Shown one piece after another: positions 1-6,709 of a DNA stretch of 14,686 bases. The notes under the pieces are model-generated. The model ran no database searches and had not been told where the DNA came from. It saw nothing but the letters and a program-made list of their open reading frames with translations. Source of the stretch: CAYQJS01 sp964417895 (GTDB lineage Bacteria; Chloroflexota; UBA6077; SHYK01); NCBI GenBank assembly GCA_964417895.1, contig CAYQJS010000085.1, forward strand, positions 1 through 14,686. Direction: 5' to 3'. Both the position numbers and the translations under genes were made by a program. The stretch's first letter is position 1; each line of letters opens with the position of its first letter.

Positions 1-906
1 CGACCCGGCGATCTTAACTTCACCGCCTGTCCAGTTTTCGGGGGGCACTATACTTCTGCCGTCTCGGCCCCACCAAATTCGGTTCTCTGAAAGAAGCTGA
101 TCGAACGTGGCTCTGGACACCGACCACCAGCGACCTTGCCGCGGAACGAAGCTCTCCCCGTACGGGCCGACTACCTCGTACTTGCCTTGACCGTATGCGT
201 GGGAGGCCGTGAGATCAGACCTGCGCCAGAATCCGCGGGGATCGGCGTCAGGATTCCAGAAGTCACTGTCGCTTAGTTCCGTCCGATCGATTCGGTTGCG
301 CGGCCACAAGCGCTTCTCTTTCGCGAACACAAGAATGTAGTCATGATCTGCGGAGAAATGTTGGGCCGAGTTGTTGCGTGCGTGAATCTTCTGCCAGATC
401 ACACACGCCACGAAATTCTCCCGCCCGAAGACCTCATCCATCATGACTCTGAGGTAGGCCTGCTCACTGTCGTCGCAGTGCACCCAAACTGACCCGTCGG
501 CTGCTAGCAATGTCCTGATACTCAGAAGCCGGTCCCGCATCATCGTGAGCCATACCGAGTGCTCTAGCGCATCGTCGTAGTGGAGGAAGCTCTGCTGTGT
601 GTTAAACGGAGGATCGAGATATGCCAGCTTGACCCTGCCCGCGTACTCTTGGGCAAACTCCGGAAGCTCCAGGAGTGAGGTCAGAGCGTTGAGGGCGTCT
701 CCTCGGATGAGAAGGTTGTCCTTCGCCCGCAGGCGATCTGGCTGCGTCTCTCCCACCTTGACAACGTCACGGAGCAGACGGACCTCTGCGACCCTGTAAT
801 CGGATGGAGGGACCCACTCATACGTACCGTCGTCGTAGGCGAGAAGCCGGAGATGCTTGTTGGTCCAGGTCAGTTCGAGGCGGCCCTCAAGCTTCCCGAG
901 CGCCAC
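1..906 (-). CDS. Type III-like adenine-specific DNA methyltransferase (Mod), N-terminal part; runs off the left edge
   Basis: The reading frame is open from a GTG at 906 to base 1, giving 302 codons with no stop, so the C-terminus lies outside the window. An in-frame TGA lies 24 bases upstream, and GGGAGG sits 4 bases before the GTG, which fixes the start. Residues 63-83 (LLIRGDALNALTSLLELP) and the catalytic motif LDPPFNT at about 97-103 match the N6-adenine beta-class methylases (N6_N4_Mtase family) of type III systems. So do the following LHYDDALEHSVWL, the ADGSVWVHCDD strand at about 157-165 and VIWQK at about 189. In that family Mod methylates adenine on one strand and also provides target recognition for the Res helicase-nuclease, whose gene usually follows mod. 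Here that would be left of base 1. Methylase class is secure. Type III membership and the presence of Res are inferences. Confidence 0.88.
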   Translation of the reverse strand, partial: MALGKLEGRLELTWTNKHLRLLAYDDGTYEWVPPSDYRVAEVRLLRDVVKVGETQPDRLRAKDNLLIRGDALNALTSLLELPEFAQEYAGRVKLAYLDPPFNTQQSFLHYDDALEHSVWLTMMRDRLLSIRTLLAADGSVWVHCDDSEQAYLRVMMDEVFGRENFVACVIWQKIHARNNSAQHFSADHDYILVFAKEKRLWPRNRIDRTELSDSDFWNPDADPRGFWRRSDLTASHAYGQGKYEVVGPYGESFVPRQGRWWSVSRATFDQLLSENRIWWGRDGRSIVPPENWTGGEVKIAGS

Positions 907-1008
907 ATCGCCTCCCTCTAACCCGCGTCATAGACTGGCGGTGGTCGAAATGTCCGAGCGCAGAGCATGGCACCCCGCTCGTCTTCGCGTCAAATGTGGG
1001 GTCGAGAC

Positions 1009-1881
1009 TTAAAGCTCCGCATCGGGTCGATTGTATGACCACAGCCCTCGTCCGTGATCAACGGCTTGTCGATCGTTTAGGGGTCTGAACGGATTGAGGA
1101 GCCCTTGCTCTCGGCAGAGCCGGCGCAAGGCGGCGACAAACCAGGCGCCTCGGTTCCTGACCCCGCCGCCCGTCCGGGCATCCTTAAGCATCGCGATCGC
1201 TTGGAAGATCACGTGCTCCGGGCATTTCTGAGCCGCGACTCGGTAACACCCCAGGTTTTGGCGGTCCCCAGTCTGCCTCAGCATTTCATCAGCTAGCCAA
1301 CTCGTGCGGTCGATGGCCGTCCACTTCTTGCCTTGGAGGAGCTGGGACATGGGCTTCAAGCCTGAAGCCGCCGCTGCCTTCCTCTCCTCCATCACCTTAC
1401 TTTCAACCCCGTTAACGAGTTCTTCTTGCTTCTTTTCTTCTTTCTTGTGGGGTGACATTTTTGTCACCCCACCCCCGACAAAAATGTCACCCCCTTTCGT
1501 CTCCGTGATGTAGTCGTTGACACCCTTCTCGCTCGGGTCCTCGATGTAGAGCACGCTCGGTTTGCCCGGGCGGATCTCCCGCGTGATCAGTGCGGCGGTT
1601 ATAAGCTCGGCGAGGTGGCGCTGGATACTGCGCTCGCTTGCGTGGCGCAGCGCCGCCAATCGTTTGACCGAGGGATACACGTAGCCCTTCCGACCTCCCC
1701 CGCCCCGGGCGGACCAGTCGTGGGAGTAGATCACCCAGTACGTGACCTTGGCGCCGTCTGACAGGGCTGGGTAGCCGATCAAGATGACCTTGGAGACGAC
1801 CACGTATTCAAGCGCCGCCTGGTTGCGGTGGCGGAACTCGAACGCTCGATCTGATCCGTTAGTGACTCCCCTTTGAAGCAT
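1009..1881 (-). CDS. Winged helix-turn-helix replication-initiator-like protein
   Basis: A 290-residue protein whose residues 41-113 form a winged helix typical of plasmid and phage initiator or O-like proteins (HTH_36-like): a helix ending in VTYWVIYSHDW, then YPSVKRLAALRHASERSIQRHL and the wing LITREIRPGKPSVLYI. A charged linker (about 115-165) follows, then a conserved-looking C-terminal helical region with NRGAWFVAALRRL. The linker codons at 1447-1494 are themselves a strong inverted-repeat array (separate entry), as in initiators that carry their origin inside the gene. The ATG at 1881 has GGAAG three bases upstream, and a TTTACA box lies 17 bases before TAATGA at 1891-1919. It is divergent from the AAA+ ATPase across an AT-rich region. 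No catalytic motif is visible, so it probably recruits host replication proteins. A plain transcription factor is the alternative. Confidence 0.7.
   Translation of the reverse strand: MLQRGVTNGSDRAFEFRHRNQAALEYVVVSKVILIGYPALSDGAKVTYWVIYSHDWSARGGGGRKGYVYPSVKRLAALRHASERSIQRHLAELITAALITREIRPGKPSVLYIEDPSEKGVNDYITETKGGDIFVGGGVTKMSPHKKEEKKQEELVNGVESKVMEERKAAAASGLKPMSQLLQGKKWTAIDRTSWLADEMLRQTGDRQNLGCYRVAAQKCPEHVIFQAIAMLKDARTGGGVRNRGAWFVAALRRLCREQGLLNPFRPLNDRQAVDHGRGLWSYNRPDAEL
1447..1494. repeat. Iteron-like inverted repeats inside the initiator gene
   Basis: Bases 1447-1472 are a perfect inverted repeat with 11-base arms (GTGGGGTGACA and its complement) and a 4-base TTTT loop. Bases 1477-1494 carry the same core in the opposite orientation: GACAAAAATGTCACCCCC on the plus strand, which is the complement of GACATTTTTGTC plus its G-rich flank. 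Two copies of GGGGTGACATTTTTGTC therefore face each other 24 bases apart. They are read in frame as the linker segment GGDIFVGGGVTKMSP. Such arrays inside an initiator gene resemble the lambda O arrangement, where the initiator binds repeats in its own coding sequence. An origin function is inferred. Confidence 0.75.
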
Positions 1882-2105
1882 GGACTTCCATCATTAGCAG
1901 GTCGAAAGGCGATTGTAAACCAGCTTTCAATCAAGCTTTAAAGCTTTCAAGAAAGAAATAAAGAAAGCTGTCTTGAAAGAAAGCAAGAAATAAAGCTTGC
2001 AATTGCAAAGTTGACACCAACTTACGAGGTCGAGTCACCATATTGGTATGAATTATAGGCCGGTGGCGATTGACTACTTGACAACTCGGGTCATTTATGT
2101 CATAG
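1882..2105. promoter_or_regulatory. AT-rich divergent intergenic region with repeats; candidate origin or unwinding region and promoters
   Basis: This 224-base stretch separates the initiator-like gene from the AAA+ ATPase gene. Bases 1921-2010 are markedly AT-rich against a GC-rich background and are built from AAGCTT, GCTTTCAA and AAGAAA words. CTTTCAAGA (1944-1952) is inverted as TCTTGAAAG (1971-1979), and AAGAAATAAAG occurs directly at 1953-1963 and 1985-1995, exactly 32 bases (three helical turns) apart. TTGACA boxes lie at 2011-2016 and 2078-2083. The second has CATAGA 17 bases downstream (2101-2106), a weak -10. On the minus strand, TTTACA (1919-1914) is 17 bases from TAATGA (1896-1891). 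I see no match to a full DnaA box. Confidence 0.5.
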
Positions 2106-2978
2106 ATGAAGATACTAATGGATGACCGTCCATATCTTAAGTTCTATGGCCTGAAAGAGGAGCCTTTCTCGACCGTACCGTCACCACGGTATCTATTCTT
2201 GACCGGCGTTCATTCGACCGCTTTGGAGAAGACGAGTTATGTGGTCAGCGCCGGCAAGGGCCTGGCCACAGTGTTCGGGGACACAGGCACCGGGAAGTCG
2301 TCCCTGGCCAGGCTACTCCACCAGAAGTTCTTGGATGGCGGTTTCGTCTCAGTTCTCCTGACCAATCCCAACTACCCGACCCCCAACAGCCTACTTCGTA
2401 CGATCGCGCAGGAGTTCGGCACCCCCCGCACCGACCGGAGCTTTAAGGGGATGCTCGACGTATTCAAAGCCTTCCTTCTCGATCAGGCTCTGACCCAGGG
2501 GAGAGTGGTGGTCCTCATTATCGATGAAGCCCAGACCATGGGTTTTCGTCAGTTGGAGCTGTTACGCCAGCTGATCAATTTCGAGACCGACGACGCCAAG
2601 CTCCTGCAAGTGGTTCTCTTTGCCCAGGAGGAACTGAGGGGCAAGCTGGCTCACGCCAGAGGGCGGAACCTGCGCAGTCGGATCGTGATGGCCTCGACTC
2701 TCGAGCGCCTGAGCGCACAGGAGCTAGCGGACATGATCTCCTTCCGGTGGAACGTTGCCTCGGGTGGGGGGGCTCACCCATTCACTGAGGACGCCTTGCA
2801 AGCGCTGTTTGAGTACTCGGAGGGAGTTCCGAGGGAGGCCACTATCCTAGCCGACAACACCTTGCTACTGGGGTTTTTCCGCAAGCAGCCTGGAATCGAT
2901 CGGCAGCTTGTTGAGGAAGCAGCCTCGGCTCGGCGCCAGGACCTGGCAGGGAAGGAGGAGATCAGTGCCACGGCATGA
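2106..2978 (+). CDS. ExeA-type AAA+ ATPase
   Basis: A 290-residue P-loop ATPase. The N-terminus YLKFYGLKEEPFSTVPSPRY is the signature opening of the ExeA/GspA-type AAA family, also shared by TniB/TnsC-like ATPases. Walker A is GDTGTGKSS at 58-66, Walker B VVVLIIDEAQ at 134-143 and the sensor strand LQVVLFAQEEL at 167-177. Arginines at 190 and 192 (NLRSRI) are likely trans-acting fingers. In this family ATP hydrolysis drives assembly on DNA or on secretion or transposition partners. No transmembrane segment or peptidoglycan-binding domain follows, unlike secretion ExeA, so a DNA-directed role fits. The start is uncertain. ATG 2106 has no ribosome site, while ATG 2118 would give MDDRPYLKFYGL and fits the short-leader promoter pattern. 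The gene overlaps the next gene by 14 bases. Confidence 0.82.
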   Translation: MKILMDDRPYLKFYGLKEEPFSTVPSPRYLFLTGVHSTALEKTSYVVSAGKGLATVFGDTGTGKSSLARLLHQKFLDGGFVSVLLTNPNYPTPNSLLRTIAQEFGTPRTDRSFKGMLDVFKAFLLDQALTQGRVVVLIIDEAQTMGFRQLELLRQLINFETDDAKLLQVVLFAQEELRGKLAHARGRNLRSRIVMASTLERLSAQELADMISFRWNVASGGGAHPFTEDALQALFEYSEGVPREATILADNTLLLGFFRKQPGIDRQLVEEAASARRQDLAGKEEISATA

Positions 2979-3426
2979 TCCCTTCACCGGGCTGCAACTG
3001 TCCGAGCTGGTCGAGGCCAGCTCCGGGAAGCTGGACCAGCAGCTGGTCAGCTCTCGCCGGGAAAACAAACCAACCTCGCCCTCTGGACTTGATGGCCCGA
3101 AGGACTCCGGACCCCCGGAGAGCGATCCTCAGGCCCGACCGCCGTCTGAGCGGGCACCAGCTAATAGACTTCCGGACCGGCCGCCTGCGCCTTCGGTGCG
3201 CGCCTTCGATCTGGCTGAGCCAGCGCTCTTCAACGCCACTTATCGCTATACCGAGGAAGAACTCAATGCGTTGGAGGACTTGAAGGGGGAGATCCATCGG
3301 GATCTCGATATGAAGGTTAATAAGAACGACCTGGTCCGATCAGCACTTCACATGCTGCTCGAGGATTACCAGGCGAAGCGCGAGAAAAGCTATGCAATAG
3401 AGAAGATGCGAAAGAGGATCCGTTAA
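2965..3426 (+). CDS. Ribbon-helix-helix DNA-binding protein with a proline-rich N-terminal tail
   Basis: The start is a GTG at 2965, chosen because GGAGG lies 6 bases upstream inside the end of the ATPase gene. This gives 153 residues and a 14-base overlap, so translation is probably coupled. Residues 1-85 are polar, rich in Pro, Ser and Arg, and likely disordered. Residues 89-135 hold a compact alpha/beta segment of the ribbon-helix-helix type seen in plasmid partition and regulatory proteins: strand FNATYRYT, helix EEELNALEDLKGEI, then NKNDLVRSALHMLLEDY. A basic tail (MRKRIR) ends the protein. The pairing of a DNA-binding adaptor with the ATPase immediately upstream suggests a segregation or recruitment pair, or an autorepressor of the divergent intergenic region. 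I do not recognise a named family. Confidence 0.65.
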   Translation: MPRHDPFTGLQLSELVEASSGKLDQQLVSSRRENKPTSPSGLDGPKDSGPPESDPQARPPSERAPANRLPDRPPAPSVRAFDLAEPALFNATYRYTEEELNALEDLKGEIHRDLDMKVNKNDLVRSALHMLLEDYQAKREKSYAIEKMRKRIR

Positions 3427-4389
3427 ATGACCGTCCGTGAGCTCACCGCTCTGGTTCGGGATGGGGAAGGGCTCACGCTCGAGTTCAAGCAGGCGGACAT
3501 CAAGCCCTCGGACTTGGCCGAGACCTTCGCTGCTTTGGCCAACACCCGGGGCGGCATCGTCCTGGTTGGTGTCAACGACTTCGGCACGCTGGTCGGTGTT
3601 GAGTCAATCACCGCGGCGCGAGACCTGGTCGCCATCGCCGGTCGCGAATGCGTGACTCCACCCGTTAGCGTGCGCACCTCAGAAGTGCGGCTTCACGGCG
3701 GAGGAGTCGTGGTCGCCGTTCGGGTGAACAAGGCGAAGGCCCCCGTCGCAACGGTTTCAGGGCGTTTCATGCTCCGCGAGGGTTCTCGCAATGTCCCGGC
3801 GACGGGGGGAGACATCGCTCGGCTGCTGTCACTTCGGAGTAAAGCTGAGGCATTTCCCTACGAGATTCTTGAGCACCAGTTCCTGGTCGAGTTACACGAT
3901 CCATCGGGCGCCAGCGCGACCCTGCGTCGGACGGCCCGCGTCCGCTTCCTCCGCGACCAAACGTTCGTCATCCGAGATCGTGTATGGGGAGACGGTGAGC
4001 CTTCATCGATCACGGCCGTCAAGCCCGGCGTTGTCGTCGACGAGTTTCGGGTGGGGAACGTGCTCCACAGCTTGATATCGCTTCGGGAGCCGAAGCGACG
4101 CGGCGAGCTGGAGAGCATTGAAGTGGAGCACCAGATGCGGGACTGCTTCAGCGGAGAGCACGAGTGGTTCGAGGTGGATGTTGATCTTCCGACTCAGCTA
4201 CTGAGGGTGGAGATTCGGTTTCCGCAGGAACGTGCCCCCAAGCGGGCATGGCTCACCGAGTATCCCACGGGGAGTCGGGATACTCTGATGAGCAGTAATT
4301 TCAGGCGCCGCAAGAGCGAGATGACTCTCGTCTGGCGCCGCCCAAAGCCCCCGCTGGGGACACGCCTGCGGACTGAGTGGGACTGGTAG
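3427..4389 (+). CDS. AlbA_2 (Schlafen-like) domain protein with an unassigned C-terminal half
   Basis: The ATG follows the stop of the RHH gene with no gap (TAAATG), making it the third gene of the operon. Residues 1-140 are a standard AlbA_2/Schlafen-core domain: LTLEFKQ at about 16-22, FAALANTRGGIVLVGVNDFG at about 34-53 and FMLREGSRN near 114-122. These domains bind nucleic acid and in some Schlafen proteins act as RNases. The C-terminal 175 residues look strand-rich (DQTFVIRDRVWG, HEWFEVDVDLPTQLLRVEIRFPQE) and end in a basic tail with no motif I can assign. The usual C-terminal helix-turn-helix or ATPase of longer family members is absent. A conflict or RNA-targeting role is plausible from context but unproven. 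Confidence 0.72.
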   Translation: MTVRELTALVRDGEGLTLEFKQADIKPSDLAETFAALANTRGGIVLVGVNDFGTLVGVESITAARDLVAIAGRECVTPPVSVRTSEVRLHGGGVVVAVRVNKAKAPVATVSGRFMLREGSRNVPATGGDIARLLSLRSKAEAFPYEILEHQFLVELHDPSGASATLRRTARVRFLRDQTFVIRDRVWGDGEPSSITAVKPGVVVDEFRVGNVLHSLISLREPKRRGELESIEVEHQMRDCFSGEHEWFEVDVDLPTQLLRVEIRFPQERAPKRAWLTEYPTGSRDTLMSSNFRRRKSEMTLVWRRPKPPLGTRLRTEWDW

Positions 4390-4393
4390 GCGT

Positions 4394-4423
4394 TCAGCCG
4401 CCGCCGCTTCCGCCACCCTCCAT
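4394..4423 (-). other. Nine-codon Gly-rich ORF behind a strong Shine-Dalgarno site
   Basis: On the minus strand, AAGGAGG (4437-4431) is followed after 7 bases by ATG (4423) and a nine-residue frame reading MEGGGSGGG before TGA. It lies between the end of the AlbA_2 gene and the excisionase-type gene, with a good promoter just upstream (next entry). It could be a leader peptide, a chance ORF, or the surviving 5' end of a gene whose body was lost. The expression signals are far better than the ORF. Confidence 0.25.
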
Positions 4424-4430
4424 CGGGGCA

Positions 4431-4497
4431 CCTCCTTGTCCGAGAATGCGCCGTTGCTCGGCGGGTTAACTCTATTGGATATCGCATGGAGTGTCAA
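4431..4497 (-). promoter_or_regulatory. Minus-strand promoter and ribosome binding site
   Basis: TTGACA at 4497-4492, a 17-base spacer and TAGAGT at 4474-4469 (4 of 6 to the -10 consensus) are followed by AAGGAGG at 4437-4431. The -35 box overlaps the stop codon of the excisionase-type gene. All the parts of a translated transcript start are present, yet only a nine-codon frame follows. Confidence 0.4.
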
Positions 4498-4700
4498 TGG
4501 CGTTTGTACTTGTACGGGTCGCGACTCCGCTTTTCTGCGTCTCTCGAATATTCCGCGACGGCCTGCGCGGTGGTTACCCAGTTGCGGCCGATCTTCCGAG
4601 CTCGGAGCTTGCCGCTATCCGCAAGGAGCCGCAGATGGCCCGCACTGAGTCCACACAGGGCCGCCGCTTCCTTGAGCGAGATGAGTCGCTCTTCGTCCAA
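4494..4700 (-). CDS. Excisionase-family helix-turn-helix protein
   Basis: A 68-residue protein from a TTG at 4700, the only start codon between an in-frame TAG and the domain. ISLKEAAALCGLSAGHLRLL followed by GKLRARKIGRNWVTTAQAVAEY is the MerR-like HTH of excisionase-type DNA-binding proteins (HTH_17). In that family the small winged helix bends DNA at attachment sites to direct a tyrosine or serine recombinase toward excision, or it acts as a regulator. Full family length, with a basic tail (RDPYKYKRH). No integrase gene is adjacent. The resolvase at 8175-8777 is the only recombinase in the window, so the partner may lie outside. AGGGG precedes the TTG by three bases. Confidence 0.7.
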   Translation of the reverse strand: MDEERLISLKEAAALCGLSAGHLRLLADSGKLRARKIGRNWVTTAQAVAEYSRDAEKRSRDPYKYKRH

Positions 4701-5020
4701 CGGCCCCTGGCCTCGTTCGGGGTCAGCACACTATAGCGTTCGTTCACTCGAGCTGCGTGCGGCACGCGCGTTGCCAAGGGTTATGACCCCGCGACCCTGG
4801 CGACTGATCGCACCACCAGCACCAGCGTCTCGCCGCGCGCTCGGTCCGGATGGTCTGGCTTATCAGCTGGCGTCGTGTAATCGGTTCCAGAGCACCTCGG
4901 AAAGATCCCGCAGGGCAAGCGCCGACTCAAGAAAGCCTTCGATCTCTATGTGCACCTCAACGTTTCATTCCCCTGACGCCTACTTTGCGGCGCTGATGGA
5001 GAGCTGTCCGATTCCTCTCG
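4701..5020. other. 320-base intergenic stretch without a convincing gene
   Basis: This lies between the stop of the Mrr-like gene and the start of the excisionase-type gene. I find no RNA gene or strong repeat. A minus-strand frame at 4863-4955 (GTG, 30 codons) reads like a helical fragment (ESALALRDLSEVLWNRLHD). It has no ribosome site and may be the remnant of a lost gene. TATAGT at 4735-4730 on the minus strand is a possible -10 for the excisionase-type gene, but no good -35 is placed for it. Confidence 0.4.
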
Positions 5021-5959
5021 TTACCTGCCACCGTAGACAACAAGTGGCTTCGAGGCCATTTCCTGCAATAGTGCATCCTTGGCTTGGCCATGATGAAGCA
5101 CGATCATCATGACGTTCGGCGCCAGTGTCGGTGGTTCGTTAAGGCGTTCCCAGCCGGGTCCGGGCTCGCTACTGAGACGATCGACCGACGGCGTTGCAAG
5201 CTCGCCTTTGAAGTCGCCACGGGTGAATTCATAGGATCCGTTGACCTCGTAAGCCTCAAGCTTGGCGCGATAGTACTTCCAATGACCCGACGCTGCGACT
5301 TCTAGGGGGACTGCTCCGGTGGCAGGCTGGGGGGTGAGTTGAACCCTAAAAGGTTTAGGAAGTCCAAGGTGAGATTTCGTGGCTTCGACCGCCGCCGTTT
5401 CGGCCGAGTGGTATTGAGCGACTAGCTCGTCGAGTAGAGGCACCTCCCCGCTGGCAGCTCGAACGCGTAGGTCAAACACGTCGTGCCAAGTGCTAAGCGC
5501 CCATCCTTCGGCAGGGTATGAGGATAGGCTCAGCGCTATTTGGGGGACGCAACAATACGAGGTAAAGGACAGCGCGGAAGGGATCTCGGGGCCTTCGCCC
5601 TTGTACAGCCGACAGCAAGGAATCGCGAGCACGCGGCCTTTTTCGATAGCTGGCGCCGTGAAACCAGAGTAGGAATAGAGAACCCCCACCCTGGCGTTGG
5701 ATGAAGCTAACTCCCCGTTGAAAGCATCTAGATCTCCGGAGTGCAACTTTCGCCTATAACGCTTGCAGCTCACCAAAACCGAGACGGGGAAGTGCGCGCT
5801 GATCTTGGCCTCGATCCATACATCGCGCTGCCGCCCTCCTCCGTGGTGGCGATCCGGGAGTCGGACGTTATGGGTGACCTTTGCCGTAGGGTCGAGTGCC
5901 GCCGCGAATGCCGCCACGGCCCTCTCGAACTCCTTCCACGCTGGGTCGCTGACTGACAT
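5021..5959 (-). CDS. Mrr-like restriction endonuclease (PD-(D/E)xK fold)
   Basis: A 312-residue protein from ATG 5959, chosen because GGAGG lies 4 bases upstream. A longer frame from a TTG at 6058 (TTGA overlap with the preceding gene) would add 33 disordered residues. Residues 8-110 match the Mrr catalytic domain: WKEFERAVAAFAAAL helix, RQRDVWIEA with D46, VLVSCKRY with K66, then VGVLYSYSGFTAPAIEKGR. Mrr-type enzymes cleave modified or foreign DNA. The usual Gln or Glu two residues before the catalytic Lys is Ser64 here, a substitution that may alter or weaken metal binding. Residues 120-312 show no recognised domain and may hold target recognition or a partner contact. It is the last gene of a minus-strand run with a protease-like gene. 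Confidence 0.75.
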   Translation of the reverse strand: MSVSDPAWKEFERAVAAFAAALDPTAKVTHNVRLPDRHHGGGRQRDVWIEAKISAHFPVSVLVSCKRYRRKLHSGDLDAFNGELASSNARVGVLYSYSGFTAPAIEKGRVLAIPCCRLYKGEGPEIPSALSFTSYCCVPQIALSLSSYPAEGWALSTWHDVFDLRVRAASGEVPLLDELVAQYHSAETAAVEATKSHLGLPKPFRVQLTPQPATGAVPLEVAASGHWKYYRAKLEAYEVNGSYEFTRGDFKGELATPSVDRLSSEPGPGWERLNEPPTLAPNVMMIVLHHGQAKDALLQEMASKPLVVYGGR

Positions 5960-6054
5960 CGTGCCTCCGTCCTTTGGCGACTTATTCTTGTTCACCGGCG
6001 ACGTAGGTGCCAGCGGACTGCCTTCTGTGCCGCCGACTGAGCTTGAGCCCTGCG

Positions 6055-6600
6055 TCAAAGTTCAATCGTCGCCATCACCGCCGCTTTGGCTCGGTCAAAG
6101 TCAAGCTCGTCTCGCGGAATCGCGGCTAGCATCCGGTCAGCCTGCCTGAGCACTGCGTCCATCGTCTCTTGCTCGTAGCCCGCCACAGCTTTGGTCAGCC
6201 GGTGGGTTAACCCCTCGTCGTAAAAGAGCATCATCACGCGGTCCTGCCTACACAAGTTTTCGTACTCATCTCGCTGTTGGGCGTCTCCGACGTTGATGAA
6301 GGTCTCGAGCTTGAGCGGGCGCTCGGGCTCGTCATAAATGATAGTGACCATCCGAATCACTGGAGCGCCTGGGCATTCATAAAGCTCATGGCGAAAGCTA
6401 ATTGGGACAGGTCCGCGGAGGCTGTCAATGTCGGCACCAGGGATCTTGACCACGAGGACGGTTCCCTTATCGGACGGGTTGGTCAAACAAACGAACTCCC
6501 TCCCCGCTAGGAACTGCGCCAGCTCGCCAGGGAGAGCGGAAGGATTCGCTGGTTCGTTAGTCGCTTCGACTCTGCTGTGTTCGTGCTCCCATTCAGGCAT
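6055..6600 (-). CDS. Conserved-looking protein of unknown function
   Basis: A 181-residue protein. An in-frame TGA four codons upstream of ATG 6600 limits the start; no clear ribosome site is seen. The first 25 residues are polar. Residues 30-105 look like a mixed strand region (EFVCLTNPSDKGTVLVVKIP, ISFRHELYECPGAPVIRMVT, then PLKLETFINV). Residues 106-181 look helical (RDEYENLCRQD, LTHRLTKAVAGYEQETMDAV, DFDRAKAAVM). No signal peptide, membrane segment or catalytic motif is visible. It sits between the metalloprotease gene (109 bases upstream) and the nuclease gene, all on one strand, so it may be an adaptor or substrate in that set. I cannot assign a family. Confidence 0.65.
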   Translation of the reverse strand: MPEWEHEHSRVEATNEPANPSALPGELAQFLAGREFVCLTNPSDKGTVLVVKIPGADIDSLRGPVPISFRHELYECPGAPVIRMVTIIYDEPERPLKLETFINVGDAQQRDEYENLCRQDRVMMLFYDEGLTHRLTKAVAGYEQETMDAVLRQADRMLAAIPRDELDFDRAKAAVMATIEL

Positions 6601-6709
6601 CGGTTTAGGTCATCGTGGACTCCGGCTCAGACTATGGGCTCAGGCTCATAAGTCGTCGATGGGCGGTGTCGGGCGGCTCTCATGACGGATACGATCGAGG
6701 GGCTGGGCA

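Noticed and set aside
1447..1494. CRISPR-like repeat
   Set aside because: Only two oppositely oriented copies, no spacers, and they lie in frame inside a gene; an initiator-binding array explains them better.
4863..4955. 30-codon helical-looking minus-strand frame
   Set aside because: GTG start without a ribosome site and a TGA just upstream; too short to call a gene, mentioned only as a possible remnant.
4486..5112. Plus-strand 208-codon ORF
   Set aside because: It has no recognisable domain or ribosome site and lies antisense to the clear excisionase-type gene and to the end of the Mrr-like gene; a frame shadow in GC-rich DNA.
6601..6709. Regulatory site from three TGAGCC repeats upstream of the unknown gene
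   Set aside because: The repeats are short and irregular, and no promoter boxes accompany them.
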